64,000 bases of DNA, from NCBI GenBank assembly GCA_021325235.1, contig JAJPHN010000049.1:62001-126000 (forward strand), given 5' to 3'. A model generated the notes under the pieces. The model saw only the letters and a list, made by a program, of their open reading frames with translations. It was not told where the DNA came from and ran no database searches. This DNA is from Terriglobia bacterium (GTDB lineage: Bacteria; Acidobacteriota; Terriglobia; Bryobacterales; Bryobacteraceae). Positions 17,830 to 28,057 of the stretch are shown in pieces. The translations under genes were made by a program, and so were the position numbers. The stretch's first letter is position 1; every line of letters starts with the position of its first letter.

Positions 17830-20675
17830 TTCTTGTATTTCTTTCCGCTGCCGCAGGGGCAGAGATCATTGCGGCCGACTTTGGGTCCTGCTTTCTTAGA
17901 CTCCGTGTGGCCCGCTCCAGTTCCATTGCTGCCGGTGAGCTGCAAATCGGCGAGTTCCTTCTCTTTCTTGCGCTGGATGTTGCGGGTCAGGTCAAGCACC
18001 GACTTTTCGGCTTCGCGCTGCTGCTCGGCGAGTCGAAGCTCTTCGAGGCGTTTGGCTTCTGCGGAAGCTGGTTCCGTATCGGCATCTGCGGTCGGAGCCC
18101 CCTCGAAGATTTCTTCTTCGTCCTCGGGAGGCTCAGGATACGGGAGGGGCGGTCCGCCGGAGCCGAGCTCGATGCGCATGAAGTACAGGAACTTGATCGT
18201 CTCGTCTTCGATGCGGTCCATCATGGCCTGGAACATATCGAAGGATTCCTTCTTGTACTCGATGAGCGGGTCCTTCTGACCGTAGCCGCGCAGGCCGATG
18301 CCCTCTTTGAGGTGATCCATGGAAAGCAGGTGATCTTTCCACTGGTTATCGACCACGTTGAGCATGATGATGCGCTCCGCCTGACGCATGTTTTCAGGGC
18401 CGATCATGCGCTCCTTGGCTTCGTAGCGCTCGATGAGCAGATCGTTGAGCCTGGTTTCGATCTCGCCGCGGCTGGCACTGCCGAGTTCTTCAATTTCGAG
18501 CTTCACGCCGAACTGGTTGAGCACCGCGGTCTGCAGCCCGGGAAGGTCGAACTGATCGTAGCGCGCGTTTTCGGGGCAGAACTGATCGATAAAGCCGCCC
18601 GAAATGCCGCGGATGATGTCGAACATGCGCTCGCGCTGGTTGGCGCCTTCGAGCAGCTGGCGGCGCATGCCGTAGACGGCCTGCCGCTGCTTGTTCATCA
18701 CGTCGTCGTATTCGAGGACGTGTTTGCGCGAGGCGAAATGCTGGGCCTCGACGGCTTTCTGGGCGGCCGCGATGCGCTTGGTGATGAGCTTCGACTCGAT
18801 CGGCACATCTTCTTCCATGCCGAGCCGCAGCATGAGATTCTGCATGCGCTCGCCGCCGAAGATGCGGAGCAGGTCGTCTTGCAGCGAGAGATAGAAGCGC
18901 GAACTACCGGGATCGCCCTGGCGGCCGGCGCGTCCGCGAAGCTGGTTATCGATGCGGCGGGATTCGTGACGCTCGGTACCGAGGATGTGCAGGCCGCCGA
19001 GGGAGATGACTTCCTGGCGTTCCCTTTCGATTTCACCGCGGATCTGCGCGCGCAGCTGTTCGAGCTCTTCGGCCGGAATCACCTCGGCCGATTTGTTGAG
19101 TTTGTTCAGACGGTCTTCGAGCAGAAAGTCGGGGTTGCCGCCGAGCAGAATGTCGGTACCGCGGCCGGCCATGTTGGTCGAGACCGTAACGGCGCCCTTG
19201 CGCCCGGCCTGCGCGACGATGTGCGCTTCGCGCTCGTGATTCTTGGCGTTCAGCACTTCATGCCGGACGCCCATTTTCTTGAGAATGCCGGAAAGCCGCT
19301 CGGATTTTTCGACCGAGATGGTGCCCACGAGCACAGGCTGGCCCTTCTCGTTAAGAGCCTTGATTTCCTTGGCGGCGTTGCGGAACTTTTCTTCTTCGGT
19401 GCGATAGACGACGTCGGGATTTTCGATCCGGATCATCGGCTTGTTGGTCGGAATGACGGTGACTTCGAGGTTGTAGATCTTGCTGAACTCAGCGGCTTCG
19501 GTATCGGCGGTACCGGTCATGCCAGCGAGCTTCTTGTACATGCGGAAGAAGTTCTGGAAGGTGATCGTCGCAAGCGTCTGGTTCTCGCGCTCGATCTTCA
19601 CGCCTTCCTTGGCTTCGACCGCCTGATGCAGACCATCGCTCCAGCGGCGGCCGGGCATGAGACGTCCAGTGAACTCGTCGACGATGATGACCTGTCCGTC
19701 CTGCACGACATAATCGCGATCGCGCTGATAAAGGATGTGCGCGCGCAGCGACTGCTGCACGTGGTGGTTCATCTCGATATTGGCGGGATCGTAAAGATTG
19801 CCGGTGTTGAGCAGCTTCTCGACTTTGAGCACGCCGTCTTCGGTGAGCGCCACGGTGCGGTGCTTTTCGTCGACTGTGAAGTCACCGGTTGTGTATGACT
19901 GTCCGGGCTCTTTGCCTTCTATGACTTCGCCGCGCTCCAGGTACGGGATGATGCGGTTGACCTTGTAGTATTTGTCGGTGGATTCCTCGCTGGGTCCGGC
20001 GATGATGAGCGGCGTACGGGCTTCATCAATGAGGATGGAATCGACTTCGTCGACGATGGCGAAATTGAATTCCCGCTGGACGTAGGCGTCCAGGCTGAAT
20101 TTCATGTTGTCGCGCAGATAATCGAAGCCGAATTCGTTGTTGGTGCCGTAAGTGATATCGGCGTGATAGGCGGCGCGGCGCTCCTGATCATCGAGATCGT
20201 GGACGATGGTGCCCACGTTGAGTCCGAGAAAGCGATGAATGCGGCCCATCCACTCCGAGTCGCGGCGCGCGAGGTAATCGTTGACGGTGACGATGTGGAC
20301 GCCTTTGCCTTCGAGCGCGTTGAGGTAGCTGGGCAGAGTGGCGACGAGCGTTTTGCCTTCGCCGGTTTTCATTTCGGCGATGCGGCCGCGATGAAGCGTG
20401 ATCCCGCCGATCAGCTGAACATCGAAATGGCGCATGTTCAGGACGCGGCGCCCGGCTTCACGGCAGACGGAGAACGCTTCTACCAGGATGTCGTCGAGAG
20501 AAGCCCCGTTGGCCAGCCGCTGTTTGAAATCCTGAGTCCTGGCGGCGAGTTCGGCGTCAGACAGCTTCTGCAGTGCGGGCTCGAGATCGTTGATCGCGGC
20601 CACAAGCGGGCGGATGCGCTTGATCTCGCGATCGTGTTTCGTGCCAAATACTTTGGCCAGCGTACCTTCGAGCAT
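17808..20675 (-). CDS. secA: preprotein translocase ATPase SecA
   Basis: 955 residues from ATG 20675, chosen because [17 protein letters not shown] aligns with the canonical SecA start; a GTG at 20693 would add six residues. SecA drives proteins through SecYEG with ATP. Seen: Walker A (MKTGEGKTL), Walker B region [15 protein letters not shown], helicase motifs [11 protein letters not shown] and [20 protein letters not shown], a charged linker and a C-terminal zinc-binding motif [13 protein letters not shown]. The gene is the first of a two-gene unit with the DUF6599-like gene. Confidence 0.98.
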   Translation of the reverse strand: MLEGTLAKVFGTKHDREIKRIRPLVAAINDLEPALQKLSDAELAARTQDFKQRLANGASLDDILVEAFSVCREAGRRVLNMRHFDVQLIGGITLHRGRIAEMKTGEGKTLVATLPSYLNALEGKGVHIVTVNDYLARRDSEWMGRIHRFLGLNVGTIVHDLDDQERRAAYHADITYGTNNEFGFDYLRDNMKFSLDAYVQREFNFAIVDEVDSILIDEARTPLIIAGPSEESTDKYYKVNRIIPYLERGEVIEGKEPGQSYTTGDFTVDEKHRTVALTEDGVLKVEKLLNTGNLYDPANIEMNHHVQQSLRAHILYQRDRDYVVQDGQVIIVDEFTGRLMPGRRWSDGLHQAVEAKEGVKIERENQTLATITFQNFFRMYKKLAGMTGTADTEAAEFSKIYNLEVTVIPTNKPMIRIENPDVVYRTEEEKFRNAAKEIKALNEKGQPVLVGTISVEKSERLSGILKKMGVRHEVLNAKNHEREAHIVAQAGRKGAVTVSTNMAGRGTDILLGGNPDFLLEDRLNKLNKSAEVIPAEELEQLRAQIRGEIERERQEVISLGGLHILGTERHESRRIDNQLRGRAGRQGDPGSSRFYLSLQDDLLRIFGGERMQNLMLRLGMEEDVPIESKLITKRIAAAQKAVEAQHFASRKHVLEYDDVMNKQRQAVYGMRRQLLEGANQRERMFDIIRGISGGFIDQFCPENARYDQFDLPGLQTAVLNQFGVKLEIEELGSASRGEIETRLNDLLIERYEAKERMIGPENMRQAERIIMLNVVDNQWKDHLLSMDHLKEGIGLRGYGQKDPLIEYKKESFDMFQAMMDRIEDETIKFLYFMRIELGSGGPPLPYPEPPEDEEEIFEGAPTADADTEPASAEAKRLEELRLAEQQREAEKSVLDLTRNIQRKKEKELADLQLTGSNGTGAGHTESKKAGPKVGRNDLCPCGSGKKYKKCHGAAA

Positions 20676-20888
20676 ATTTCGGATAGGGTGCACTTTTAGT
20701 TTAGCGGGGTTAGCAGCTTTACGCTGCGGCGTTTCCGGCCTGCCGCGAAAGCGGGGCGTGGCATGCTAAAAACGAGCCGAGCCCGATGCGGCGCCATCCG
20801 GGCTTCCTGAGCTGTACTGCAGGTTTTACGTAGTCGGCCGGCTTTCTTTCCAACCGTAAAAAACAGTCTAGAGGTTGTTTAAGCAGTA

Positions 20889-21629
20889 ATGACGTGCAGG
20901 ATTGCTGTGATCAGCACGCCTCGTTGCGGCAACACGTGGGTACGGCACGTGCTCAGCGAGGCATTGGATCTGGAACAGATCTCGGTTCATAACCCGAAAG
21001 ATCTTCCGCGTGTTCCACCGGAACGATTTATTTTTCAGCTTCACTGGTATCGGCGAAGCGATTTTGTGAGTTATCTACGCGAGCATGGTTTTCGAACGGT
21101 AACCATCGCGCGGCACCCGCTGGACGTGCTGCTTTCGGTGTTGCAATTCATTCGCTTCGAGCCGCAGACGGCGCGCTGGCTGGAAGGCGATGCAGAGATT
21201 CCGAAGACACTGGCGGGATGCGCTCCCACATCCCGCGAATTCGTTTCGTATGCCTCGAGCGCCGGCGCGGCGAGGCTTCTTTCGGTCAGCTCGCAGTGGT
21301 GGGCCGATCCGGAGACCATCAAGACGCGTTATGAAGACCTGGTGGCGGACCCGAATCGAGAGTTCGCGCGGATCATCGAGGCACTTGGCTTGGCGAGCGA
21401 AAAACTGGCCGCGGCGATTGCGGCGAATCCGTTCAGCCGGCTGCAGCAACTGCCAAACCGGCACGGATGGCAGGGCCGGCCGGGCTTATGGAAGCAACTG
21501 ATTGTGCCGCTGGATGCGTGGCGGATCTGCTATAGCAACCGAAACGTTTTTCGGGGGCTTGGATACGGTATTCGGCCGTATTTCGTGACGCGCCGCGCGG
21601 CCAGCCGGAGGTGGGAAGCGCTCGCCTAG
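20889..21629 (+). CDS. sulfotransferase-family protein
   Basis: 246 residues. The N-terminal phosphosulfate-binding loop STPRCGNTWVR corresponds to the PKSGTTW loop of PAPS-dependent sulfotransferases, and the 3'-phosphate-binding segment is RHPLDVLLS. TRYEDLVADP followed by a helical end is typical too. Such enzymes transfer sulfate from PAPS to a hydroxyl or amine acceptor; acceptor unknown. No SD is obvious. It is a single gene, followed by a YtkA-like gene that starts downstream of its stop. Confidence 0.82.
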   Translation: MTCRIAVISTPRCGNTWVRHVLSEALDLEQISVHNPKDLPRVPPERFIFQLHWYRRSDFVSYLREHGFRTVTIARHPLDVLLSVLQFIRFEPQTARWLEGDAEIPKTLAGCAPTSREFVSYASSAGAARLLSVSSQWWADPETIKTRYEDLVADPNREFARIIEALGLASEKLAAAIAANPFSRLQQLPNRHGWQGRPGLWKQLIVPLDAWRICYSNRNVFRGLGYGIRPYFVTRRAASRRWEALA

Positions 21630-21661
21630 CGATAACCGGCAGACCGTCCTACAATGGGGCT

Positions 21662-22027
21662 GTGAAAACGTTTGTTCTGCTGTTGGCGGCGGCCGGACTG
21701 CTATGGGCGCAGGATCAGGACCGCGCCGGCAATTTCACAATTCGCTTCGGGCCCGATGCGGATCTGCAGACGAAGGTGGAAGTGCCGTTTGCGATTCACG
21801 TGACGGACGATCTGGGCAAGCCAGTCGAGAACGCGAAGGTGACGCTGCAGATTGAGACGCCGCAGCATACGAACGTGCAGGTGTTCAAAGCGCCGGCCAC
21901 GGATCGCGGGCTCTATGTGGCGAAACCGGTGTTCCCTTCGCCGGGACCCTGGAGCGTCTACGTGGAGGTGCGGCGGGATGGGCTGCTCAGCGCGCGCACA
22001 CTCGAATTCACGGTGCCGAGTTCATAG
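21662..22027 (+). CDS. YtkA/FixH-like exported protein
   Basis: 121 residues from GTG 21662. That start gives a clean signal peptide (KTFVLLLAAAGLLWAQ); upstream in-frame codons overlap the sulfotransferase gene. The mature part is an immunoglobulin-like domain: VPFAIHVTDDLGKPVENAKV, then TDRGLYVAKPVFPSPGPW, matching the YtkA-like pattern. TACAAT lies exactly six bases before the GTG, with no SD, suggesting a leaderless transcript. Its role is unknown; relatives are found near copper or cytochrome oxidase genes, but not here. Confidence 0.75.
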   Translation: MKTFVLLLAAAGLLWAQDQDRAGNFTIRFGPDADLQTKVEVPFAIHVTDDLGKPVENAKVTLQIETPQHTNVQVFKAPATDRGLYVAKPVFPSPGPWSVYVEVRRDGLLSARTLEFTVPSS

Positions 22028-22030
22028 CTG

Positions 22031-22200
22031 TCAGCCTTCAGCTGTCAGCTATCAGCTATCAGCGGTCAGCACTCAGCCGTCAGCCTTCAGCTCTTAGCAC
22101 TCAGCGATCAGGCATAAGCAAGCTGCATGAGTGACATTCAGGATTGACAACTGAAGTCTGATAGCGCTGATAGCTGAAGGCTGATAGCTGACAGCTGATA
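22031..22200. repeat. phased heptamer repeat arranged as an inverted repeat
   Basis: The left arm (22031-22121) consists of 13 units of TCAGCNN in perfect 7-bp phase, with units 10, 12 and 13 degenerate. The right arm (22166-22200) has five units of the reverse complement, GCTGANN, also in 7-bp phase, with two further weaker units just before it. The arms can pair across a spacer of about 45 bp. The block starts at the stop of the ytkA-like gene and ends 22 bp before ppx. Confidence 0.85.
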
Positions 22201-22215
22201 GCGCGCTGCTATAAA
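22188..22215 (+). promoter_or_regulatory. candidate ppx promoter using a repeat unit as -35
   Basis: CTGACA (22188-22193, inside a heptamer unit) and TATAAA (22210-22215) are separated by 16 bases. The ppx ATG follows seven bases after the -10 box, so the message would be leaderless or nearly so. Confidence 0.5.
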
Positions 22216-22222
22216 TTCGGAT

Positions 22223-23764
22223 ATGGCGCGATACGCGGCGGTCGACATCGGCAGCAATTCGGTGCGCATGATGGCCGCCGATGTGAGCCACGGTGAAACG
22301 CGTGTGCTGGCCGAGGACCGGCAGGTGACGCGGCTCGGCGAGAGTGTGTTTCGCGACGGGCGCATCAGCAAAGACGCGCTCGATTTTCTGTGTGCGACGC
22401 TGGCGCGCATGGCTGCCGCTTACAGCCGGCTGGAGATTCTGGCGATGCGGGCGGTAGCGACGAGCGCGGTGCGCGATGCCAGCAATCAGGACGAGTTTCT
22501 GCAGCGAACCAGCAGCGCGCTCGGTACGAAAGTCGAAATTATTTCGGGGCCGGAAGAGGCGCGGCTGATTCACCTGGGCGTAGAGGCGCGCTGGCCGCGT
22601 CCGAAAGAGCGCACGCTGATTGTGGATGTGGGCGGCGGCAGCGGCGAGCTGATCATCAGCCAGAACGGCCAGCTGATCGATGCGGTATCGAAGCCGCTGG
22701 GAGCGGTGCGGCTGACCGAAGTGTTTCTGCAGAGCGATCCGCCACGCGCCGAAGAGCTGCGGCGGCTGAGCGGGTACATCGAAGAGAAGCTGAAGGGCTT
22801 TGCGAAAGAGCACGGGAGCGAAAAGTTCGATCGAGCGATAGCGACTTCGGCGACGGCGGCAGCGCTGGTGTGCGCGGCGAACCAGATTCCGCGCGCCAAA
22901 CGCGAAGAAGCCGACCGGACGCGCGCCTCGGCGGCTCAGCTGCAGGAGATTTTTGAAAAGCTGGCGGCGAGCGATCTGAATGCGCGGCGGAAGATGACCG
23001 GGATTGGTCCGAAACGCGCTGAGATCGTGACGGCCGGAGCGGCGGTGTTTCTGGCGGTGCTGCAGCAATTCAATCTGCGCTCGCTGTACTACTGCGCGGC
23101 GGGCGTGCGCGACGGCATCATTGCCGACCTGGCAGCGCGGCGAGCGGGATTGGAACAGGCGCAGCTTTCGCGCGACGAGCGGGCTGTGGTTGAAAACATG
23201 GCGAAGCGGTATGCGGTGTCGCTGCGGCATGCGCGGCATGTTGCGTACCTGGCGCAGCAGCTGTTTGGCACGCTGCAGCCGGTGCATCAGCTGCCGCCCG
23301 CGGCGGGCAAACTGCTCGAAGCGAGCGCGTACCTGCACGACATCGGGCATTATGTGAGCGGAACATCGCATCACAAACACTCGGCGTACCTGGTGGCGAA
23401 TTCGGACTTGCCGGGGTTCACGGACAAGGAGCGGCTGACAATTGCGGCGCTGTGCCGTTTTCACCGCAAATCGATGCCGCAGCCGCGCCACTCGCATTTT
23501 CAGGCGCTCGAAGCAGATTCCAAGCGCGCTGTGCTGTCGCTGGCGCCGCTGCTGCGAATTGCGGATGCGCTCGACCGCGGGCATGAGCAAAAAGTGAAGC
23601 AGGTTTCGAGCGTGATGCGGGACGGCGTGCTCAGCCTGGTGGTGGAAGGCGAGGGCGATCCGGATCTGGAGGTATGGGCGGCCAATGAAGCCGCCGAAGC
23701 GTTTCAGGAAGCGTACGGCAAGGCGTTGACGGTCCAGCGCGCTAAGTACGCGATGGCGAAGTAA
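22223..23764 (+). CDS. ppx: exopolyphosphatase / pppGpp phosphohydrolase with HD domain
   Basis: 513 residues. The ASKHA ATPase-like core shows the phosphate-1 loop AVDIGSNSVR (residues 6-15) and phosphate-2 loop VDVGGGSGEL (about 134-143). A C-terminal HD domain has LHDIGHYV (about 372-379) and further His (HHKHSAYL). Ppx/GppA enzymes release phosphate from polyphosphate and/or convert pppGpp to ppGpp, tying phosphate storage to the stringent response. No ppk is in the window, so which substrate is used cannot be told. Confidence 0.93.
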   Translation: MARYAAVDIGSNSVRMMAADVSHGETRVLAEDRQVTRLGESVFRDGRISKDALDFLCATLARMAAAYSRLEILAMRAVATSAVRDASNQDEFLQRTSSALGTKVEIISGPEEARLIHLGVEARWPRPKERTLIVDVGGGSGELIISQNGQLIDAVSKPLGAVRLTEVFLQSDPPRAEELRRLSGYIEEKLKGFAKEHGSEKFDRAIATSATAAALVCAANQIPRAKREEADRTRASAAQLQEIFEKLAASDLNARRKMTGIGPKRAEIVTAGAAVFLAVLQQFNLRSLYYCAAGVRDGIIADLAARRAGLEQAQLSRDERAVVENMAKRYAVSLRHARHVAYLAQQLFGTLQPVHQLPPAAGKLLEASAYLHDIGHYVSGTSHHKHSAYLVANSDLPGFTDKERLTIAALCRFHRKSMPQPRHSHFQALEADSKRAVLSLAPLLRIADALDRGHEQKVKQVSSVMRDGVLSLVVEGEGDPDLEVWAANEAAEAFQEAYGKALTVQRAKYAMAK

Positions 23765-23788
23765 GCTGCGTTTGATACTATCTTTCGG

Positions 23789-24916
23789 ATGCTGATCCTT
23801 TCCGCCATTCTGGCGATTTTCACCTATGGTCTGATTGCGCCGATCCTCGGAGCGCTGCTGCCGAGCTACGGATTGACGGCCCATCAACAGGGCTCGCTGG
23901 CCATGCTGTACGCGCTCGGACTGGTGGTGGCGTCGCTCTCGGCGGGCCCGTTTATCGACATCAAGGGCAGCAAGCTGGCGGTGCTGACGGGGCTGGCGCT
24001 GATTGTCGCCTCGCTGGCGGCGGCGCCGAATGCAGGCGGATTCAGCGGACTACTGGTGGTCTACTTTGTGCTCGGAATCGGCGGCGGCATTGTGGTGACC
24101 GGTTCAAACGCGCTGGCCGGGGCGGTGGACCCATCGCGGCGCGGATCGGTGCTGAACTTTCTAAATCTGTTCTTCGGGCTGGGCAGCATTATCACGACCT
24201 ATGTGGCAAGCGAGCACATCGATCCGGCGAAGGTCTGCTATTTGATCGCGGGTTTGAGCGTGATCGCATTCCTGGTGAGTGCCGCAACGAAAATGCCTTC
24301 GCCTTCGGGCAAGGCGAACTTTCAGGTGGGCGAAGTGCCCGGGCTGCTGGGCAAGCCGCAGCTGCTTCTGCTCTCGCTGTTTCTGTTTTTGTACGTGGCG
24401 TGCGAAGTAGGAGTCTGGAACTGGCTGAAGACGTATCTTGTCGAGACGGTGCATTTCGACGCGAGCGCGGCCGGGCATGTGGTGAGTTACGGCTTTGCGT
24501 TCGGCATTCTGCTGGGACGCGTGGTGGTTTCGCGCGTGCTGATCAAGGTCCCGGCGCTGATGGTAGTGCTGACGGCTTCGATCTGCATGGCGATCACGAC
24601 GTACCTGATGCTGCATCTGAATTCGAATGGCGCGATCACGGCGGCGGTGTTCTGCGCGGGCTTGAGCATGGCGCCGGTGTTCCCGACCACGCTGGCGATG
24701 GCGCAGGATGCGTTTCCGCGAGGAACGGCGACGGCGATGAGCATTGTGATTACGTTCGGCTGGATCGGGCTGACGGTAAGTTCGCCGATTATCGGCGCGC
24801 TGGCTGAGGGCGGGCATTATGAGCGCGGATTGATGCTGATTCCGCTGTTCTCGGTGCTGATGTTCCTGGTGAGCCTGGTACTACGTCCGGCGATGCGGCG
24901 TCCTGTTACGGCCTAG
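23789..24916 (+). CDS. MFS transporter
   Basis: 375 residues, about eleven to twelve hydrophobic helices (ILSAILAIFTYGLIAPILGA, LAVLTGLALIVASLAAA, GIGGGIVVTGSNAL, and a C-terminal series). The loop after helix two carries DIKGSK in the position of the MFS A motif, though the motif is weak. TTLAMAQDAFPRGTATAMS in the second half is typical of FucP- or sugar-type MFS carriers, but no substrate can be named. It follows ppx by 24 bp. TACTAT seven bases before the ATG suggests its own start-proximal promoter. Confidence 0.85.
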   Translation: MLILSAILAIFTYGLIAPILGALLPSYGLTAHQQGSLAMLYALGLVVASLSAGPFIDIKGSKLAVLTGLALIVASLAAAPNAGGFSGLLVVYFVLGIGGGIVVTGSNALAGAVDPSRRGSVLNFLNLFFGLGSIITTYVASEHIDPAKVCYLIAGLSVIAFLVSAATKMPSPSGKANFQVGEVPGLLGKPQLLLLSLFLFLYVACEVGVWNWLKTYLVETVHFDASAAGHVVSYGFAFGILLGRVVVSRVLIKVPALMVVLTASICMAITTYLMLHLNSNGAITAAVFCAGLSMAPVFPTTLAMAQDAFPRGTATAMSIVITFGWIGLTVSSPIIGALAEGGHYERGLMLIPLFSVLMFLVSLVLRPAMRRPVTA

Positions 24917-24974
24917 TAATTTCGCACGATTTGCACTACACTCGTAAGAACGTTTAGCGCTGGAGGAGGCGTCG

Positions 24975-25448
24975 ATGGCGTTCTGTCCGAACTGCGGTAC
25001 CCAGGCGACTGGTGCATTTTGTCCGAATTGCGGCGCAGCGCTCGGAGGCGCGACCGCGAATCCAAATCCGAATCCGAATGCGACGGCGGGAGGGTACGTG
25101 CCGCCCGCGGCGGCTTCAGCGCCGGGTCTTGAAACGAATGTTGCGAGCGCGCTGTGTTACCTGTTCGGCCTGGTGACGGGCATCATCTTTCTGCTGATTG
25201 CGCCCTATAACCAGAACAAGACGGTGCGCTTTCACGCGTTTCAATCGATCTTTCTGCACATCGGGCTGATCATCATCGGCATCATCCTGAGTATGTTCGG
25301 CATCATGACGCACGGGCTGGGACTCATCCTGTTTCCGATCTTCTGGATCTGCGTGCTGATTTTGTGGCTGTATATGATGTGGAGCGCGTACTCGAACAAG
25401 ATGGTGAAGCTGCCGGTAATAGGCGATCTGGCGCAAAAACAGGCGTAA
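24975..25448 (+). CDS. zinc-ribbon membrane protein with DUF4870-like domain
   Basis: 157 residues with a strong SD (GGAGGAGG). A double CxxC ribbon (FCPNCG at 3-8 and 15-20) is followed by a Pro/Asn-rich linker (NPNPNPNA), then a DUF4870-type integral domain with NVASALCYLFGLVTGIIFLL, NKTVRFHAFQSIFLH and two more helices. TACACT at about 24937-24942 could be its -10. The HAFQS motif is characteristic of that family, whose function is unknown. Confidence 0.85.
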   Translation: MAFCPNCGTQATGAFCPNCGAALGGATANPNPNPNATAGGYVPPAAASAPGLETNVASALCYLFGLVTGIIFLLIAPYNQNKTVRFHAFQSIFLHIGLIIIGIILSMFGIMTHGLGLILFPIFWICVLILWLYMMWSAYSNKMVKLPVIGDLAQKQA

Positions 25449-25484
25449 ACCGCGAACAGATGGGCCGCGTCCGATACTAGGACT

Positions 25485-26534
25485 GTGGTCCTTTCCCGAA
25501 TTTCAGCACTAGCGGGCGTAGCTGCGCTTTGTTTCTCGATGGCGGCGGAGGATCTGACGCCGCACCTGGCCTACATCGAAGTTTACGGCGCGCGCAGAGT
25601 ATCGGCAGAGAAAGTCCGTCGCGCTTTGGGGGTGGAGCCGGGCGGTCTACTTCCGCCGCGCGAAGATCTCGAGGAGCGAGTCAGTAAAGTTTCAGGCGTA
25701 ACGGAAGCGCGCGTGGAGGCGGTCTGCTGCGACGGGCATAACCTGGTGCTCTACGTGGGCGTGGCCGACCGCGAATCGGCGCACATGGAGTATCACGAAA
25801 CGCCGACGGGTGATCTGACGCTGCCGCCCAGTTTGTTCAGCGCGTACAAAAATTTTCTGGATGAAGTGTCAGAAAGTATTCACGGACGGAATAATGACGA
25901 GGATCTGACGAATGGGTATTCGCTGATGGCGGACCCGGCTTCGCGGAGTTTGCAGCAGTCGTTTCTGCCGGCGGTAGCACAGGATCTGGCCACGGTAGAT
26001 CGAGTGCTGCGCGAGGCGGCTGATCCGGAACAGCGCGCAGCGGCGGCTTATCTGCTGCAGTATGCGCCGCGCAACGAGCATGCCAGCAAGCTGATGACGG
26101 ACGGCTTGCAGTATGCGCTGCGGGATCCGGACGACGGCGTACGCCGCACGGCGATTCGTGCGCTCAAGGCCGTGATGGTGGGTGCGAAGTTGCATCCCGA
26201 GCAGCAGGTCCATATTGAGCCGACCTGGTATATCGAGCTGATGAACTCGGTAGTGTGGTCGGACCGGCGGGAGGCGAGCCAGGCACTGGTGGATTTAACG
26301 GAGAGCCGCAATCCGGATACCCTGGCACTGCTTAGAGAACGCGCGCTGCCCTCGGTAATCGAGATGGCGCGCTGGCGTCAGCTGCAGTATGCGTTGCCGC
26401 CGTTTATTCTTGCGGGGCGAATGGCCGGGTTGGACGAAGCGGTGATCAAGAAGGCGTGGCTGAGCGGCGAGCGGGATGATGTGCTCGATCAGGTTTTGCA
26501 TAGCCGTAAGCACAAGCAGGCACAGAGCAGCTAA
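25485..26534 (+). CDS. hypothetical exported protein with POTRA-like N-terminus and HEAT-like repeats
   Basis: 349 residues from GTG 25485; the N-terminus is a signal peptide ([17 protein letters not shown]). Residues 28-95 ([20 protein letters not shown]...[17 protein letters not shown]) have the beta-alpha-alpha-beta pattern of a POTRA domain. Residues 150-300 look like paired helices of HEAT type ([31 protein letters not shown]). It is likely a periplasmic scaffold; no pathway can be named. GATACT lies six bases before the GTG without an SD. The fold assignments are inference. Confidence 0.7.
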   Translation: MVLSRISALAGVAALCFSMAAEDLTPHLAYIEVYGARRVSAEKVRRALGVEPGGLLPPREDLEERVSKVSGVTEARVEAVCCDGHNLVLYVGVADRESAHMEYHETPTGDLTLPPSLFSAYKNFLDEVSESIHGRNNDEDLTNGYSLMADPASRSLQQSFLPAVAQDLATVDRVLREAADPEQRAAAAYLLQYAPRNEHASKLMTDGLQYALRDPDDGVRRTAIRALKAVMVGAKLHPEQQVHIEPTWYIELMNSVVWSDRREASQALVDLTESRNPDTLALLRERALPSVIEMARWRQLQYALPPFILAGRMAGLDEAVIKKAWLSGERDDVLDQVLHSRKHKQAQSS

Positions 26535-26575
26535 GCGAGGCGGCTGGTTCAGGCGTTCCACGCGAGAATGGAAGC

Positions 26576-27049
26576 ATGAGCGAAAAAGCGAGTTTCGGAG
26601 CGGGCTGTTTCTGGGGTGTCGAAGCAACCTTTCGCGAGATCCCGGGCGTCATCGAGGCAGTCTCGGGCTATCAGGGCGGCCACACCCAGAGTCCGACGTA
26701 CAAGGACGTCTGCACCGACCGGACGGGGCACGCCGAAGTGGTCGAAGTTGAATACGATCCGGCGAGAGTGTCTTACGACAAGCTGCTCGAGGTTTTCTGG
26801 AATGCGCATGACCCGACGCAAGTGAACCGGCAGGGTCCGGATGTGGGGACGCAATACCGCAGCGTGATTTTCTTCTACACGCCGGAGCAGGAGCAGGCGG
26901 CGCGGGCCTCGAAGGCCAAATTAGAAGCTTCGGGACGCTTCAAGAAACCGATCGCGACGGAAATCCTTCCGGCGCCGCCGTTCTATCGCGCGGAAGAATA
27001 TCATCAGCAGTACCTGGCCAAGCGCGGCCTACGGCACTGTCACATCTAA
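26576..27049 (+). CDS. msrA: peptide methionine sulfoxide reductase A
   Basis: 157 residues. It reduces Met-S-oxide in proteins. [14 protein letters not shown] carries the catalytic Cys11 in the invariant GCFWG motif, followed by [19 protein letters not shown] and the THAE-equivalent [12 protein letters not shown]. The C-terminus RHCHI holds a Cys that could be the resolving residue. The gene ends 21 bp inside the convergent epimerase gene. Confidence 0.97.
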   Translation: MSEKASFGAGCFWGVEATFREIPGVIEAVSGYQGGHTQSPTYKDVCTDRTGHAEVVEVEYDPARVSYDKLLEVFWNAHDPTQVNRQGPDVGTQYRSVIFFYTPEQEQAARASKAKLEASGRFKKPIATEILPAPPFYRAEEYHQQYLAKRGLRHCHI

Positions 27050-27997
27050 CGGCTCGCCCGATTCCTGCCGGGCCTTTTTGCGGAAGTATTCGATGGTCAG
27101 CGTGAGTCCTTCCGCGAGCGGCACCTTCGGCTCCCAGCCGAGCAGGCGTTTTGCTTTGCCGATGTCGGGCCGGCGTAGTTTCGGATCATCGGCGGGCAGC
27201 GGCTTATAGTCGATGCCGACGGAGTTATCAAAGCGCTCGCGTATTTTGTCGGCGAACTCGCGAATTGTGATCTCGGCGGGGTTGCCGAGGTTCACCGGAT
27301 AACGCTCCTCCGATTCGCTGAGCCGCAGCAAACCTTCGACCAGATCGGAGACGTAGCAGAAGCTGCGTGTCTGGGAACCATCGCCGAAGACGGTCAGACT
27401 CTGCCCCCGCAGCGCCTGATCGATGAAGGCCGGCACCACGCGCCCGTCGTTGAGGGCCATGCGCGGCCCGTAGGTATTAAAGATGCGCGCGATATTGGTG
27501 CGGACGCCGAAGGTGCGGTGATAGGCCATGGTGAGCGCTTCCGCATAGCGCTTGCTCTCGTCGTAGCAGGAGCGCAGGCCGACGGGATTCACGTTGCCCC
27601 AATAGGTTTCCGCCTGCGGATGCTCGAGCGGATCGCCGTAGCACTCGGAGGTCGAGGTGAGCAGAAAGTTCGCATCGTGCTGGCGCGCGATTTCGAGCAT
27701 GCGGCGGGTGGCGGTTGAACCGGACTCGAGCGTTTCGATTGGATGCGCCAGATAGTCGACGGGACTGGCGAGCGAAGCCAGATGCATCACGCGATCGACC
27801 TGGCCTTCCACTTGAAACGGCTCGGAGACGTCCTGCACGCGGAAAGTGAAGCCGCGGCGATGCTCCAGATGCGCAATGTTCTCGCGGTGACCGGTGATCA
27901 GATTGTCGAGCGCAACGACTTCGTGACCCGCTTCGATGAGCCTGTCACACAGATGTGATCCAATGAAGCCTGCGGCCCCTGAAATGATGTATCTCAC
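27029..27997 (-). CDS. NAD-dependent epimerase/decarboxylase, UDP-glucuronate decarboxylase-like
   Basis: 322 residues from GTG 27997, with TATCAT eight bases upstream. It is a Rossmann short-chain dehydrogenase: GAAGFIGSH (7-15) binds NAD, the catalytic pair is Tyr145 and Lys149 in SCYDESK, and [10 protein letters not shown] is the conserved Ser/Thr strand. [19 protein letters not shown] and [10 protein letters not shown] are typical of UDP-xylose synthases, which decarboxylate UDP-glucuronate; other UDP-sugar epimerases are possible. It overlaps the 3' end of msrA tail to tail. Confidence 0.9.
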   Translation of the reverse strand: MRYIISGAAGFIGSHLCDRLIEAGHEVVALDNLITGHRENIAHLEHRRGFTFRVQDVSEPFQVEGQVDRVMHLASLASPVDYLAHPIETLESGSTATRRMLEIARQHDANFLLTSTSECYGDPLEHPQAETYWGNVNPVGLRSCYDESKRYAEALTMAYHRTFGVRTNIARIFNTYGPRMALNDGRVVPAFIDQALRGQSLTVFGDGSQTRSFCYVSDLVEGLLRLSESEERYPVNLGNPAEITIREFADKIRERFDNSVGIDYKPLPADDPKLRRPDIGKAKRLLGWEPKVPLAEGLTLTIEYFRKKARQESGEPLDVTVP

Positions 27998-28057
27998 GCA
28001 CTCTCATGATACGAAACGCGGCCGTTTTTCGCGTCTGTCCGTTCCGTCTACCGGTGT

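Noticed and set aside
17718-19898. Long plus-strand open frame opposite secA
   Set aside because: It is the antisense of SecA with all motifs on the minus strand; composition is repetitive and no SD or family motif is found.
22031-22200. Heptamer block considered as CRISPR
   Set aside because: The unit is 7 bp without unique spacers and it is arranged as an inverted repeat.
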